Part shown: piece after piece, positions 52,492 through 61,861 of the stretch
Layout of the letters: every line of letters starts with the position of its first letter
Numbering within the stretch: position 1 is the first letter of the stretch
Assembly (NCBI RefSeq): GCF_038007285.1
Contig: NZ_JBBOWX010000001.1
Span: 1,443,501-1,507,500, forward strand
Origin: Sporosarcina sp. FSL K6-3457
GTDB lineage: Bacteria > Bacillota > Bacilli > Bacillales_A > Planococcaceae
Length of the DNA stretch: 64,000 nucleotides
Reading direction: 5' to 3'
Notes under the pieces: generated by a model
Told to the model about the DNA's origin: nothing
Databases searched by the model: none
The model's input: the letters and a program-made list of their open reading frames with translations, nothing else
Program-made: the position numbers and the translations under genes

Positions 52492-53670
52492 TTGACACAA
52501 GATCAAAAAAAGAAAATGCTCATATTAATGATTAATATGTTTATTGCAATAGGAAGTTTCGGTATTATTATTCCGATTTTACCCGCATATCTATTATCGA
52601 TTGGCCAAGCTGGAACAGCAGCGGGCTTAATGATTGCCATATTTGCCGGTGCACAGCTTATCATGTCGCCTATAGCAGGAAAGTGGGCGGATAAGTACGG
52701 ACGGAGAGTTATGATTATTTCAGGGCTGAGTGGATTAGCTTTGTCAATGTTTGTCTTTTATTTTTCTGACTCAATTTGGATTCTTTATCTGTCACGTGTT
52801 ATTGGTGGCGTTGGGGCAGCGTTATTAGTCCCAGCGATTTTTGCTTATGTTGCCGACATTACAACGATGGATCAGCGTGCAAAAGGGAATAGTTATATTT
52901 CTGCATCCATGTCCCTCGGGATTGTAATTGGACCGGGGATTGGTGGGTTTTTAGCCGATTTCGGTTTGAAAATGCCATTGCTTATTTCAGCGATTGTCGG
53001 AGTAGGGGCGGTTATCTTTTCCGCAGTGATGTTGAAAGAAAGTAAGGATACAGCTGTTGAAGTTCAGGATACAAAGTCTAAACCGATGGTGAAGGAAATT
53101 GCACAGTCATTTAGCAAACCGTACTTTATTCCATTGGTAATTACGCTTGTGATGAGTTTCGGGTTAATGGCGTATGAATCAGTGCTTGGACTTTTTGTGG
53201 ATAATGAATTCGGGGCGACTCCAAAGGATATTGCAATTATGGTCACGTCGACAGGTATTATTAGCGTGATTATTCAGTTGTTTGCGGTCGACAAGGTTGT
53301 TCGTCGATTTGGTGAAGCGGCAGTACTTAGTATTTTCCTTGGTGTTGCCGCAGTTGGCTTTTTACTTTCCATACTTGCGCCAAGCTATATTATGTTTTTC
53401 GGTGTAACGATGATTATTTTCCTAGCAACTTCTATTTTAAGACCAGTTTTGACGACGCTTATTTCCAAATTGGCGGGCAATGAACAAGGATTTGCAATGG
53501 GGATGAACAATGCTTATATGAGTATTGGGAATGTACTTGGGCCGCTCCTTGCAGGATTACTATTTGACGTTCATATATTGTATCCATTTATTCTTGGTCT
53601 GGTTGTACTTGTCATAACGATGTTTGTGTCGATGAAATGGAAAGGGCCGGGGAAGGTGTTAACTAAATAG
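52492..53670 (+). CDS. MFS multidrug efflux transporter, NorA/Bmr type
   Basis: 392 aa, twelve hydrophobic segments, drug:proton antiporter motifs GKWADKYGRRVMI (motif A) and VIGPGIGGFLADFG (motif C). The start is TTG 52492 after AGAAGGG. No adjacent regulator. Confidence 0.9.
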   Translation: MTQDQKKKMLILMINMFIAIGSFGIIIPILPAYLLSIGQAGTAAGLMIAIFAGAQLIMSPIAGKWADKYGRRVMIISGLSGLALSMFVFYFSDSIWILYLSRVIGGVGAALLVPAIFAYVADITTMDQRAKGNSYISASMSLGIVIGPGIGGFLADFGLKMPLLISAIVGVGAVIFSAVMLKESKDTAVEVQDTKSKPMVKEIAQSFSKPYFIPLVITLVMSFGLMAYESVLGLFVDNEFGATPKDIAIMVTSTGIISVIIQLFAVDKVVRRFGEAAVLSIFLGVAAVGFLLSILAPSYIMFFGVTMIIFLATSILRPVLTTLISKLAGNEQGFAMGMNNAYMSIGNVLGPLLAGLLFDVHILYPFILGLVVLVITMFVSMKWKGPGKVLTK

Positions 53671-53676
53671 TGAAGC

Positions 53677-53706
53677 AAAAAACAGACCAAGTCGGTCTGT
53701 TTTTTT
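53677..53706 (+). terminator. Terminator after the NorA-type gene
   Basis: AAAAAACAGACC pairs with GGTCTGTTTTTT around AAGTC. Confidence 0.9.
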
Positions 53707-53717
53707 ATATCCGTTAT

Positions 53718-53743
53718 ATAAATGTTTGTATATAAACATTTAT
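53718..53743. promoter_or_regulatory. Palindromic operator before MFS/PadR operon
   Basis: ATAAATGTTT and AAACATTTAT are perfect 10-bp inverted arms around GTATAT. An ATGT...ACAT dyad suits a PadR-family repressor, and a PadR gene is in the operon downstream. Confidence 0.55.
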
Positions 53744-53802
53744 TTGTTAACGGAATTGATATACACTCTTATTATCACATTCGATAAAAGGGGGAATTCA
53801 CT

Positions 53803-54999
53803 ATGGTTATTTTTAAAAACAGTTCGTTTCGTAGTTTGTTTTTAGGAAGAATATGTAGTGTGCTTGCGGAATCAATCATGTTTTTTTCATTATTAAAGTG
53901 GATAGAGATTCAATCGAACAATCCTAGTTCATTTACCTGGTTTTATGTTGCTTATTATTTACCGATTACTTTTCTAGCTATACCAGTGGGGACCTGGATA
54001 GAAAATAGAACACTACAAAAAATCATGTTGTGGTCTGATGGGCTTCGAGTCATCGTCTTACTGTCGTTTTCAATAGTCATGTATATGATTGCCTACCAGT
54101 GGATGTATTTGTTATTAATTGTAGTGAGTGTTTTAGGATTATTTTTTACGCCTGCCAATCAAGCCCTTTTACCGTATATTATTGGTACTGAAGATCGTGC
54201 AAAGGCGAATAGTCTATTTCAGTTAGGTTTTACGGCTGTCAAGATTGTTGGTCAAATCTCTACTGCTTTTCTAATCAAATTAATGATTCCAATTCCCTTA
54301 CTACTTGTACTATCCGCGGGATTGCTGTTTCTATCATTGTTATTTATTCGAAAGGTCACACCACTAATAAAAAAAGAAGCGACTAGTAAGCAAAGTCAAC
54401 TGGAGATGATGAAAGAAGGAGTTTTGTATGTTTGGAATCATCCAAAGTTAAAGCCTTTGTTTATGTTTTTAGCGATTGCGATGTTGATTGTTACTTCTGT
54501 CGATTTGGTGCTATTATCTTACTTAACAACGGTATTATTTGTTGGGGTCGAGAATCTAAGTTTTATAGGGACAGCATCGTTGTTGGGAATTATTATGGGT
54601 GCTTCATTACTACCTAAATTGTATAAACGTGTGGATAGAAAGTGGCTGATTGTCCCTCCACTATTTGCGTTGAATGTTAGTATCGGTGCGTTGCTGATTA
54701 TCGAGAATTGGCTGTGGATATTACCATTTTTCTTTGTTCAAGGAATCGCATTAGGTGGGTTTAATGTAACGTTTGTGACGTATTTGCAGGACGAGGTGCA
54801 GAGTGAAAATTATACAAGGACCTTCAGTATATATAATATGATAGCTATCTCAATGGCTTTACCAGGTATACTAGCCATCGGTTTTTTATTGACAGCGATT
54901 GGGACTATACATACGATAGGTGTTATGGCAGGTATGCTGTTGCTACTTGGTGTAGTTGGTTGTTTTTATATCCCACGTTTAGGGAAAGGGCATGCGTGA
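53803..54999 (+). CDS. MFS transporter
   Basis: 398 aa with about eleven to twelve hydrophobic segments, of the MFS_3/macrolide-efflux-like type (FRSLFLGRICSVLAESIMFF, TPANQALLPYIIG). Its gene overlaps or abuts the PadR gene (an in-frame extension of that gene begins at 54992). Likely an efflux pump controlled by the PadR protein. Confidence 0.86.
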   Translation: MVIFKNSSFRSLFLGRICSVLAESIMFFSLLKWIEIQSNNPSSFTWFYVAYYLPITFLAIPVGTWIENRTLQKIMLWSDGLRVIVLLSFSIVMYMIAYQWMYLLLIVVSVLGLFFTPANQALLPYIIGTEDRAKANSLFQLGFTAVKIVGQISTAFLIKLMIPIPLLLVLSAGLLFLSLLFIRKVTPLIKKEATSKQSQLEMMKEGVLYVWNHPKLKPLFMFLAIAMLIVTSVDLVLLSYLTTVLFVGVENLSFIGTASLLGIIMGASLLPKLYKRVDRKWLIVPPLFALNVSIGALLIIENWLWILPFFFVQGIALGGFNVTFVTYLQDEVQSENYTRTFSIYNMIAISMALPGILAIGFLLTAIGTIHTIGVMAGMLLLLGVVGCFYIPRLGKGHA

Positions 55000-55021
55000 G
55001 AATGAAAGGATGGGGAGTATC

Positions 55022-55669
55022 ATGTCTCTTCGATATGGAATATTAGGTTTACTGAGTAAGTGGGATGCGAGTGGTTATGATATAAAAAAAGAGTTCGATG
55101 ATTTTATGAGTATTTTCTGGCATTCGCATCTTTCACAGATTTACCCGGAGTTAAGTAAGTTGGAAAAAGACCAACTTGTTGACAGTAAACTGGTACCGCA
55201 AGATGGGAAGCCTGATAAGAAGGTGTTTTCAATCACTGAAAAGGGTGCAGATGAGTTGGCGCACTGGTTACACAGTCAGCCTGAAACACCGAAGATTAAA
55301 GATGCGTTTCTCATGCAAGCGTTCTTTATGGATAACATTCCCGCAGATGAAGTGATTTTTCAATTGAAGTTTTATCAAAAAGAGCGTCAGCAACGATTAG
55401 AAAAAATGCAAAGAACGATTGCCGAAACATGGCAAGGGATTAAAGAGCGAAATGTCATGTCGTCTAGAATCGTAATGAGTGCAGTCGTGTTAAAAAGAGG
55501 GATTGAACAGGAAATAGACTATATAAAATGGTGTGAGGAAACGATTCAATTTGTAGAGTCTTGTAAATACTTATGGGACAATGAATCCTCGGTTGATGGA
55601 GATAACAATCGTATGTTATTTGATGAATGGGAAGAACAATTTATGCGATATTTTGGTGGGCATCTATAA
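55022..55669 (+). CDS. PadR-family regulator with Vir_act C-terminal domain
   Basis: 215 aa. Winged helix at about 1-80 (SLRYGILGLLSKWDASGYDI, LSQIYPELSKLEKDQLV) and a helical C-terminal domain of about 100 residues (FYQKERQQRLEKMQ, IDYIKWCEETI), the two-domain PadR class. GGGGAG is 6 nt before ATG 55022. It probably represses its own MFS operon through the dyad at 53718. Confidence 0.88.
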   Translation: MSLRYGILGLLSKWDASGYDIKKEFDDFMSIFWHSHLSQIYPELSKLEKDQLVDSKLVPQDGKPDKKVFSITEKGADELAHWLHSQPETPKIKDAFLMQAFFMDNIPADEVIFQLKFYQKERQQRLEKMQRTIAETWQGIKERNVMSSRIVMSAVVLKRGIEQEIDYIKWCEETIQFVESCKYLWDNESSVDGDNNRMLFDEWEEQFMRYFGGHL

Positions 55670-55729
55670 GGAAGTGGGTCATCTGGTTTCATCGGGTGGC
55701 CTATTTTTTGAATCCAATCCCTTTACAAG

Positions 55730-55769
55730 CTTCGGTTACCGAAGTATAATTAAATAGTTACCTAGGTAA
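55730..55769. promoter_or_regulatory. Two palindromes before the MarR gene
   Basis: CTTCGGT-T-ACCGAAG (55730-55744) and TTACCTAGGTAA (55758-55769) are both perfect dyads, 19 nt before the MarR start. The second sits where an autoregulatory MarR site would be. Confidence 0.55.
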
Positions 55770-55787
55770 ATAAAAGGAGTTGGAAGA

Positions 55788-56198
55788 GTGAACCCGTTAT
55801 TTCATGATATTTTTCAAAAAACACGCTTGTTGAGTAAGGAATTAAATTTGGTGTTGAAAAAGTATGATTTATTCGCAGCTCAATGGACTGTTTTATATTG
55901 CGTGCATCTGCAGGATGATATGACGTTAACAGATATATGCAAGTATTTGAATGTGGAAGCGCCGACAGTAACACGTACGGTCAATCGTTTGGAGACACTC
56001 GGGTGGCTGACGACGCAAGAAGGACAAGATCGCAGAGAAAAAATTGTTCGTTTATCCGAAGAGGCAATCGTCAAATTTCCAGAAATTAAAGCTTCGATTA
56101 TCCAGTTTGAAAATGAATTTTTACAAGGGTTATCGAATGATGAACAGGCATTGCTGAGGGAATTGTTGAGGAAGATGAGCAAAGAAAGTGAGATGTAG
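55788..56198 (+). CDS. MarR-family transcriptional regulator
   Basis: 136 aa winged helix: LTDICKYLNVEAPTVTRTVN recognition helix and the wing TTQEGQDRREKIVRL. Start is GTG 55788 after AGGAG. Its stop is next to the MFS start, so the two are coupled and the regulator probably represses both. Confidence 0.92.
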   Translation: MNPLFHDIFQKTRLLSKELNLVLKKYDLFAAQWTVLYCVHLQDDMTLTDICKYLNVEAPTVTRTVNRLETLGWLTTQEGQDRREKIVRLSEEAIVKFPEIKASIIQFENEFLQGLSNDEQALLRELLRKMSKESEM

Positions 56199-56202
56199 TT
56201 CG

Positions 56203-57384
56203 GTGAAAAAAGAACCTATTTGGACAAAATCATTTATTAGCTTGTTTAGCACGAACTTTTCCGTTTTCGTCGTATTTTACGGATTGGTTTCTACTCTGCC
56301 CTTATATGCGAAAGATGTATTGAGTCGGACAGATGAAGAAGCCGGTTTGTTAATGACGATATTTTTGCTTTCAGCCATTATTGTAAGGCCATTTACGGGA
56401 AAGATTTTAGATATAGTCGGTAAACGGAAAATGTTGTGGATTAGCTTATTATTCTATTTAATATGTACAATTCTTTACAATTTTATTCAACCATTTACGG
56501 GGCTTTTGGTGTTACGTTTCGTACAGGGGATTTGGTTTAGTATTGCGACAACTGCCAGCGGGTCACTTGCGGCAGATAATGTTCCGGTTAAACGTCGTGG
56601 AGCGGGGCTTGGCTATTATACGATGTCGACGAATTTAGCAGTTGTTCTTGGACCATTTATCGCACTGTTCATCATGCAAACCTATTCATTTGATATGCTT
56701 TTTATTGTGATGAGTGTATTGATGGTCATTGGTGCGTTAACCTCGTTATCCATTCCAGCTGGGGAAATTTCAGTTAAGAACGACAGAAAGACGAAGTTGG
56801 CATTAGGTGATTTATTTGAAAAAAGTGCTATGCCAGTTGCGTTCCTCGGAAGTTTAATTGCTTTTTCTTACGCTAGTGTTTTGTCTTACTTATCGATTTT
56901 CGCACAAGAAAAAAATCTATTAGCTTTTGCCAGTACATTCTTTTTCGTATTCGCTGCGGTTATGCTTCTGACGCGTCCGTTTACAGGCAAAGTTTTTGAT
57001 GAAAAAGGACCGCAGTTTATTTTAATACCGGGAATGCTATTGTTCATTGTTGGGCTTATTCTTTTGGCATTTATGGATTCAGCTGTGCTATTTTTAGTCG
57101 CTGCTGCCTTTATTGGATTAGGGTACGGTGCGCTTGTTCCGAGTTTACAGACGCTTGCTGTGCAGTCGACAAAACATGAAAGAAGTGGCTATGCAACGGC
57201 TACATTTTTCACATTATTTGATACAGGACTGGCAATTGGCTCATATGTGCTTGGACTAGTTGCCATTCACTATGGCTATCAGAATGTCTATTTGACATCG
57301 GCAGCACTTGTCTTCCTCGTTTTCCTTGGTTATTTGTTCATCAAGTGGAAGCAAAAGGGGAAGGAAGCGATCCTCAATAGCTGA
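56203..57384 (+). CDS. MFS transporter, YwoG-like
   Basis: 393 aa, twelve hydrophobic segments; ISLFSTNFSVFVVFYGLVST start and PFTGKILDIVGKRKML (motif A). Start GTG 56203 (MKKEPIWTK) is preferred; the frame opens at 56188 within the MarR gene. Expected drug exporter under MarR control. Confidence 0.88.
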   Translation: MKKEPIWTKSFISLFSTNFSVFVVFYGLVSTLPLYAKDVLSRTDEEAGLLMTIFLLSAIIVRPFTGKILDIVGKRKMLWISLLFYLICTILYNFIQPFTGLLVLRFVQGIWFSIATTASGSLAADNVPVKRRGAGLGYYTMSTNLAVVLGPFIALFIMQTYSFDMLFIVMSVLMVIGALTSLSIPAGEISVKNDRKTKLALGDLFEKSAMPVAFLGSLIAFSYASVLSYLSIFAQEKNLLAFASTFFFVFAAVMLLTRPFTGKVFDEKGPQFILIPGMLLFIVGLILLAFMDSAVLFLVAAAFIGLGYGALVPSLQTLAVQSTKHERSGYATATFFTLFDTGLAIGSYVLGLVAIHYGYQNVYLTSAALVFLVFLGYLFIKWKQKGKEAILNS

Positions 57385-57428
57385 AAAAATGCCAGTCTCC
57401 GTTATCGTTCGGAGGCCGGCATTTTTTA
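57385..57428. terminator. Bidirectional terminator
   Basis: AAAAATGCC-TCTCC stem with GGAGG-GGCATTTTT; it ends the MFS gene and, on the other strand, the phosphatase operon. Confidence 0.82.
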
Positions 57429-57851
57429 GTTGTCGTATAGTCGTTTTAGCGCTTCTTTGAATTGTGGTTTTACATTGATGGACGGTCGAATTGCTGTAGC
57501 TTGTTGTTCCGCTTCTTCTACAGAATTTGCCAATCCGAGTTCTAACAATGCAGCTGTTGCGATAGTTCCAGCTCGTCCACGTCCGGTATTACAGTGGAAG
57601 TAGACATTTTTACCGGCTTTATAGGCGTTGACGATTTCTGAAACCGCTGCTTGTATCGATTGATCTTGGTGTTCGGCATCGTCAACGATGGGCTGATGGA
57701 TGCTGATTTCACTTGACAGTGGACCTTTTACTTCTGCACGTAGGTCGTAGATGACATCAATTTTTTCATTGGTAAGAAGATTGTCAATCGCATCTATCCC
57801 GCCAATGAAAATACGATTGGGAACTAGTTCTTCATAGTTTTTGTTTGTCAT
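57426..57851 (-). CDS. Dual-specificity/tyrosine phosphatase-like protein
   Basis: 141 aa. The signature HCNTGRGRAGT fits H-C-x5-R of cysteine-based phosphatases, and VIYDLRAE holds a possible general-acid region. Cytosolic. It may act on phosphoproteins or phosphoinositide-like substrates. It lies 28 nt downstream of the PPP-type phosphatase gene on the same strand, forming a two-phosphatase operon. Confidence 0.88.
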   Translation of the reverse strand: MTNKNYEELVPNRIFIGGIDAIDNLLTNEKIDVIYDLRAEVKGPLSSEISIHQPIVDDAEHQDQSIQAAVSEIVNAYKAGKNVYFHCNTGRGRAGTIATAALLELGLANSVEEAEQQATAIRPSINVKPQFKEALKRLYDN

Positions 57852-57879
57852 AGCTCATCACCTCATAGGTAGTATATCA

Positions 57880-58587
57880 TTACTTTACATAGTGCATGAC
57901 TTTAGCAGGCAGCTCTAGGCAGTTTAATTGTCCACCATAAACAGCTGCACCGTCAATGCCGATAATACGATTTTCTCCAAAGTAAATCGAATGGTTGTTT
58001 TTATCATTATGTAAGATAGTTGTTGGCGTATGCCCAAAAATGACAGGCTTGTCTCCCCTATAGTTATTGTAGAACTCCTCACGAATCCACATCAGGACAT
58101 AGGGATCTGTTTCAGCAATTGGTATAGTCGGATGGACACCTGCATGGACAAAAATATAGTCATTATGCTCGACAATAGGGTCTAAGCTTTGGATGAATGC
58201 AAGATGTCCAGCTAGTTTTTCAGAATGTAGTACCGGCTTGACGAAGTCCTTGTTTTCAGGGATTATAAATTCACTTTCACTGAAACCATAGCTTTGTAAA
58301 GTGTTGCTACCTCCATTGCGATGAGCCCAATGCTTCCAAGAACGTTCATCGTTCGTCGTCAGTGCTTTGATCATCATGTCTTCATGATTGCCTCTTAGAA
58401 TAAATGCTCCTTGCGCTTTTAGTTCGATGATCTTATCGAGTACTTTTCTTGAATCAGGCCCTCGGTCTACATAATCGCCTAACAAAATCAGCTGATCATG
58501 ACGTGGATTGTACTGTACGTTGGATAAGAGCTGTTCAAATAGTTCTAATTCGCCGTGGATATCGCTTATAACGAGTGTTCGCTTCAT
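57880..58587 (-). CDS. PPP-type metallophosphatase
   Basis: 235 aa. The metal motifs DIHGE, GDYVDRGP and RGNHE are intact, with FGHTP and a final His region. This is the class of bacterial serine/threonine phosphatases (PrpE/PrpA-like) and ApaH-type tetraphosphatases; sequence alone does not choose. GAAGGGAT precedes the ATG. First gene of the two-phosphatase operon. Confidence 0.92.
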   Translation of the reverse strand: MKRTLVISDIHGELELFEQLLSNVQYNPRHDQLILLGDYVDRGPDSRKVLDKIIELKAQGAFILRGNHEDMMIKALTTNDERSWKHWAHRNGGSNTLQSYGFSESEFIIPENKDFVKPVLHSEKLAGHLAFIQSLDPIVEHNDYIFVHAGVHPTIPIAETDPYVLMWIREEFYNNYRGDKPVIFGHTPTTILHNDKNNHSIYFGENRIIGIDGAAVYGGQLNCLELPAKVMHYVK

Positions 58588-58803
58588 CTATTTTCATCCC
58601 TTCAACGATATATTATATGAATTAAACTTACAGGAATGGTAGACTGGTGTAAATGGATAATACCGAATGTTGGATCATTTATTTTTATTGCATAATTAAA
58701 ATGATGCATATTTAATGGAAAATATTAAAGTGATAATTTATGGTGTAGGTTACTTATTTCCTGGGGAATAATACGATTTTATTTTTGAGAAGGGGAAATA
58801 CGA

Positions 58804-58863
58804 GTGAATCGCCTATTTTGTGATGAAATACTCAAAGGAAATTTGAATGTAGTTGGTTGCTAA
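58804..58863 (+). CDS. Possible 19-residue leader peptide
   Basis: GTG with GAAGGGG 8 nt upstream opens MNRLFCDEILKGNLNVVGC and stops 19 nt before the sirtuin ATG. The spacing is good but the frame is short. The rest of 58588-58882 holds no other feature. Confidence 0.28.
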   Translation: MNRLFCDEILKGNLNVVGC

Positions 58864-58882
58864 ATAGAAGGAGGAAACACAA

Positions 58883-59599
58883 ATGCTTTTAGATTTAATT
58901 AAAAAATCAAGGTATACTGTTATTTATACAGGGGTGGGGATGTCGACGGAGAGTGGATTGCCGGATTTTCGCTCTACAAAAACAGGGCTTTGGGAACAGG
59001 AGGATCCATCGGTAGTTGCAAGTACCGATGCTTTAAATAGAGATGTGGAACGATTTTTCGAGTTTTATCGTAAGCGTGTACTTGGTGTAAAGGATTGCAG
59101 TCCCCATAAAGGCCATGAAATTTTAGCTGAATGGGAAAGACGAGGCATCATTCAGGGGATTATTACGCAAAATGTTGATGGTTTTCATTCAGTTGCTGGA
59201 TCTGACAATGTCATGGAGTTGCATGGAACGCTGCAACAAGTCCATTGTCAATCGTGCGGGCAAGTGTATGGCAATGAGATGTATGAATCAGAAACTTTCT
59301 ATTGTACATGTGGAGGGAAGCTACGACCATCCGTAGTGTTATTCGGGGAAGGGCTGCCGGAGGATACGTTCATGAAGGCAATCGATGCGAGTGAACGTGC
59401 GGATTTATTTATTGTCCTTGGTTCATCACTTACGGTTACACCTGCGAATCAGTTTCCACTTCTGGCAAAAGAACAGGGTGCGAAATTGGTTATTGTTAAT
59501 TTGGAACCGACGTTATTTGATCACTATGCAGATGTAGTGATTCATAAGCGGAAAATTGGCGAGGTGCTAGCGGAATTAGATCACCATCTTTCTTCATAA
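58883..59599 (+). CDS. Sir2-family NAD-dependent protein deacylase
   Basis: 238 aa. NAD motifs YTGVGMSTESGLPDFRS and TQNVDGFH; catalytic His in MELHGTLQ; zinc Cys pairs CQSCG and CTCG. Removes acetyl or other acyl groups from lysines using NAD. The second residue of the usual GAG motif is Val here (GVG). AGAAGGAGG precedes the ATG. Single gene. Confidence 0.94.
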   Translation: MLLDLIKKSRYTVIYTGVGMSTESGLPDFRSTKTGLWEQEDPSVVASTDALNRDVERFFEFYRKRVLGVKDCSPHKGHEILAEWERRGIIQGIITQNVDGFHSVAGSDNVMELHGTLQQVHCQSCGQVYGNEMYESETFYCTCGGKLRPSVVLFGEGLPEDTFMKAIDASERADLFIVLGSSLTVTPANQFPLLAKEQGAKLVIVNLEPTLFDHYADVVIHKRKIGEVLAELDHHLSS

Positions 59600-59604
59600 G
59601 AACA

Positions 59605-59652
59605 AAGCCAGTTACCGAAACGATGTTAACGTTTCGATAACTGGCTTACTTC
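59605..59652. terminator. Bidirectional terminator
   Basis: AAGCCAGTTA-CGAAACG pairs with CGTTTCG-TAACTGGCTT around ATGTTAA. Confidence 0.88.
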
Positions 59653-60265
59653 AAGTAAAGGCCATCATTCGATCGAGGGGACCATTCGGTTGAATAATGT
59701 CTGCGAGATCCAAAATTGGGATTGGGAAATACGGGAATCCCCAAACGCCGGCAGTGATTTCGTATGGCTGGAAGTAAATGACGAGCGTAGTATCGCCAAT
59801 ATAGAAGTCTTGGTCAGGCCGAATTTCTTTGAATGGTGGGTCTAATAATTCTATATGCCAATCATTGATACGTTGTCTGATAATATCGGACAGTATCTTT
59901 ACGTAATGACTGCCGGGTTTGAACAACTCTTGTAATGTATATTGCTTCCCTGTTTTCGTATCAAATGTTAGTGATTTAATGAGGGTCGTGCCATGTGCGC
60001 CGCCCGTGAATGAATAGACGATGAGATTTAAGCTGAGTAGGCCACGTTGGTTCGTTTTAAGCTCAAAGTAAGCTACTAATTCCACAAGTTCGGGTTTATA
60101 GTAACTCTGTTCAATGAGCATATTATTCAAAGTCGTAACGATGGCGTGGTTAATGGTACTTTGTATATGGATATTGGGTAAATGGACAACAACAGGATAA
60201 TACACAGTCACTTTCGGTGAAGCATGGGGTAATTTCTTCGATTCAATTGACACAGGAAGTTCCAT
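59651..60265 (-). CDS. DUF4163/DUF3298 protein
   Basis: 204 aa with an N-terminal DUF4163-like half (VTVYYPVVVHLPN, YSFTGGAHGTT) and a DUF3298 half (QYTLQELFKPGSHYVKILSD, FYIGDTTLVIYFQPYEIT). These two domains occur in PdaC and RsiV, where they are extracellular. No signal peptide is visible here, so the product may be cytosolic. Role unknown. Confidence 0.85.
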   Translation of the reverse strand: MELPVSIESKKLPHASPKVTVYYPVVVHLPNIHIQSTINHAIVTTLNNMLIEQSYYKPELVELVAYFELKTNQRGLLSLNLIVYSFTGGAHGTTLIKSLTFDTKTGKQYTLQELFKPGSHYVKILSDIIRQRINDWHIELLDPPFKEIRPDQDFYIGDTTLVIYFQPYEITAGVWGFPYFPIPILDLADIIQPNGPLDRMMAFT

Positions 60266-60412
60266 TATAAATTCCCTCTCTTTTCACTAGAATAGTTCAT
60301 CGTATGAAGGAGAGGAGTGAAAAAGAAGAGGATTAGCTGTAGGTTAACAAATGACTTTACGATGCGTACCATGTAGAATTAATGTACTAAGTGCTTATGT
60401 GGGGGGTCCATC

Positions 60413-60847
60413 ATGTTAAATAAACAGCGGAATTATGAAGAGAAATTGAAGGATTTTGATCCGGAATCTACAATAGCAACAACTGACAACCATTATTCTG
60501 ATAAAAAGTTTTGGGACAAGGTTAAGAATTACGGTAAACAGGCTGGAAAGCAAACAATATATTACAGTTTACTGCTATTCTACACAGCCAAAAGTCCAAC
60601 AGTGCCAAAATCGTCAAAAATGATTGTTGTCGGTGCACTCAGCTATCTTATTTTCCCTGTCGATCTAATCCCTGATTTCATCCCGGTAGTGGGGCTTGTA
60701 GATGATGCCAGTGTGATTGCGGCAGCCGTCATGAAAATCATGCAGCATATCGATGACGATATAAAAAATAAAGCGAAGCAACAATTGGTTAAGCTTTTTG
60801 GTGATGATGGGGATTATGGAGCTATTGATAAACAATTGCTGGAGTAA
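60413..60847 (+). CDS. DUF1232 (YkvA-like) protein
   Basis: 144 aa. The core YLIFPVDLIPDFIPVVGLVDD is the DUF1232 signature, a short membrane-associated hairpin. The N-terminal 50 residues are polar. Function unknown. GGGGGG precedes the ATG. Confidence 0.9.
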   Translation: MLNKQRNYEEKLKDFDPESTIATTDNHYSDKKFWDKVKNYGKQAGKQTIYYSLLLFYTAKSPTVPKSSKMIVVGALSYLIFPVDLIPDFIPVVGLVDDASVIAAAVMKIMQHIDDDIKNKAKQQLVKLFGDDGDYGAIDKQLLE

Positions 60848-60897
60848 GGGAGTGTTATCTAATTATTTCCTTGTCCAATCTATATAGTATAAAGAAA

Positions 60898-60937
60898 AGT
60901 GAGTATTTGCTGATGAAAGCAGATACTCACCTTTTTA
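60898..60937. terminator. Terminator
   Basis: GTGAGTATTTGCT pairs with AGCAGATACTCAC around GATGAA, followed by CTTTTT. Confidence 0.85.
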
Positions 60938-60958
60938 CATTTATTTAGTTCTCGGGAT

Positions 60959-61819
60959 TTATTCATAAACAATTCTCGGGGCTTTGCGAATGGTGACTTG
61001 CCAATTCGTACCTGTTCCAACACGGTAGGCATCTGCAAATGACCCTTGGTTGATGGCGATACCAATATTGTCGAGGGAATTGACATAGACGAGTGGCTCG
61101 CCAATGTGTAAATCTGCAAAGGATCGACCGAATGTCATGATGTTGTTGTATATGGTGCGCCCGTCTGTGGTGATGGCGACTTCGAATGAGTCACCATGCT
61201 GCTGTGCAATTTCCTTGAATTGTTGTCTGCTAATATTGGTCCATAGATTTCCAAAAGGTCTATCGATAATATCGACATTTCCCGTGATCACTTCATCGAT
61301 TATTTTCGATATTTTTAATGGTAAAGCAATTACTTTTTCTGTATCAAGGATAGGGCCAATATCATTAAATTGGATTACGCCCGCAGCGAGCCGTGCACCT
61401 GTAAAAGCGAAAATATCGCGCCCGTGGAATGTATGGGATTCACCAGAGTTCGGAAGGCGGTTGATTGTTTCGTCAATTTCTCGTACTTCAGTAATGCCAA
61501 TGAATTGCGCTACATGTGTTAATGTACCATTATCTGGCGTCACGATATAATGGTTGTTGACCGTTTTAGCGACAATCCCACGCCGTTCTGAACCTACACC
61601 AGGGTCAACAATCGATACGAAAACCGTATTGTCAGGCCAATAACCAATTGCTTGTAGTAAACGGTAAGACGCTTCCCAAATATTATATTGTGGAATCTGA
61701 TGTGTAATTTCATAAATAGGAATTCCGCGTTGAACGGCGTTTGCTACACCATGCATGGCGCTAACTGCCCCATCACTTTTACCGAAATCTGATTGAAAAA
61801 CTAATAGACCTGTTGTCAT
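60959..61819 (-). CDS. S-adenosylmethionine hydrolase (DUF62/SAM hydroxide adenosyltransferase)
   Basis: 286 aa. The family splits SAM to adenosine and methionine using hydroxide. Signature regions: VFQSDFGKSDGAVSAM, IVDPGVGSERRG, TPDNGTLTHV, HTFHGRDIFAFTGARLAAG and a C-terminal SLDNIGIAINQGSFAD. The Asp-Arg-His set of the active site appears intact. ATG 61819 follows GAGGAGAG; the longer frame to 61864 begins in the leader. A T-box leader with a probable Met specifier lies directly upstream. Confidence 0.9.
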   Translation of the reverse strand: MTTGLLVFQSDFGKSDGAVSAMHGVANAVQRGIPIYEITHQIPQYNIWEASYRLLQAIGYWPDNTVFVSIVDPGVGSERRGIVAKTVNNHYIVTPDNGTLTHVAQFIGITEVREIDETINRLPNSGESHTFHGRDIFAFTGARLAAGVIQFNDIGPILDTEKVIALPLKISKIIDEVITGNVDIIDRPFGNLWTNISRQQFKEIAQQHGDSFEVAITTDGRTIYNNIMTFGRSFADLHIGEPLVYVNSLDNIGIAINQGSFADAYRVGTGTNWQVTIRKAPRIVYE

Positions 61820-61861
61820 ACAAAGCACTCTCCTCATTTTAAAGTATATGAAATTTAAAAA

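Noticed and set aside
61104..61550. Plus-strand 148-codon frame
   Set aside because: Antisense shadow of the SAM hydrolase gene.
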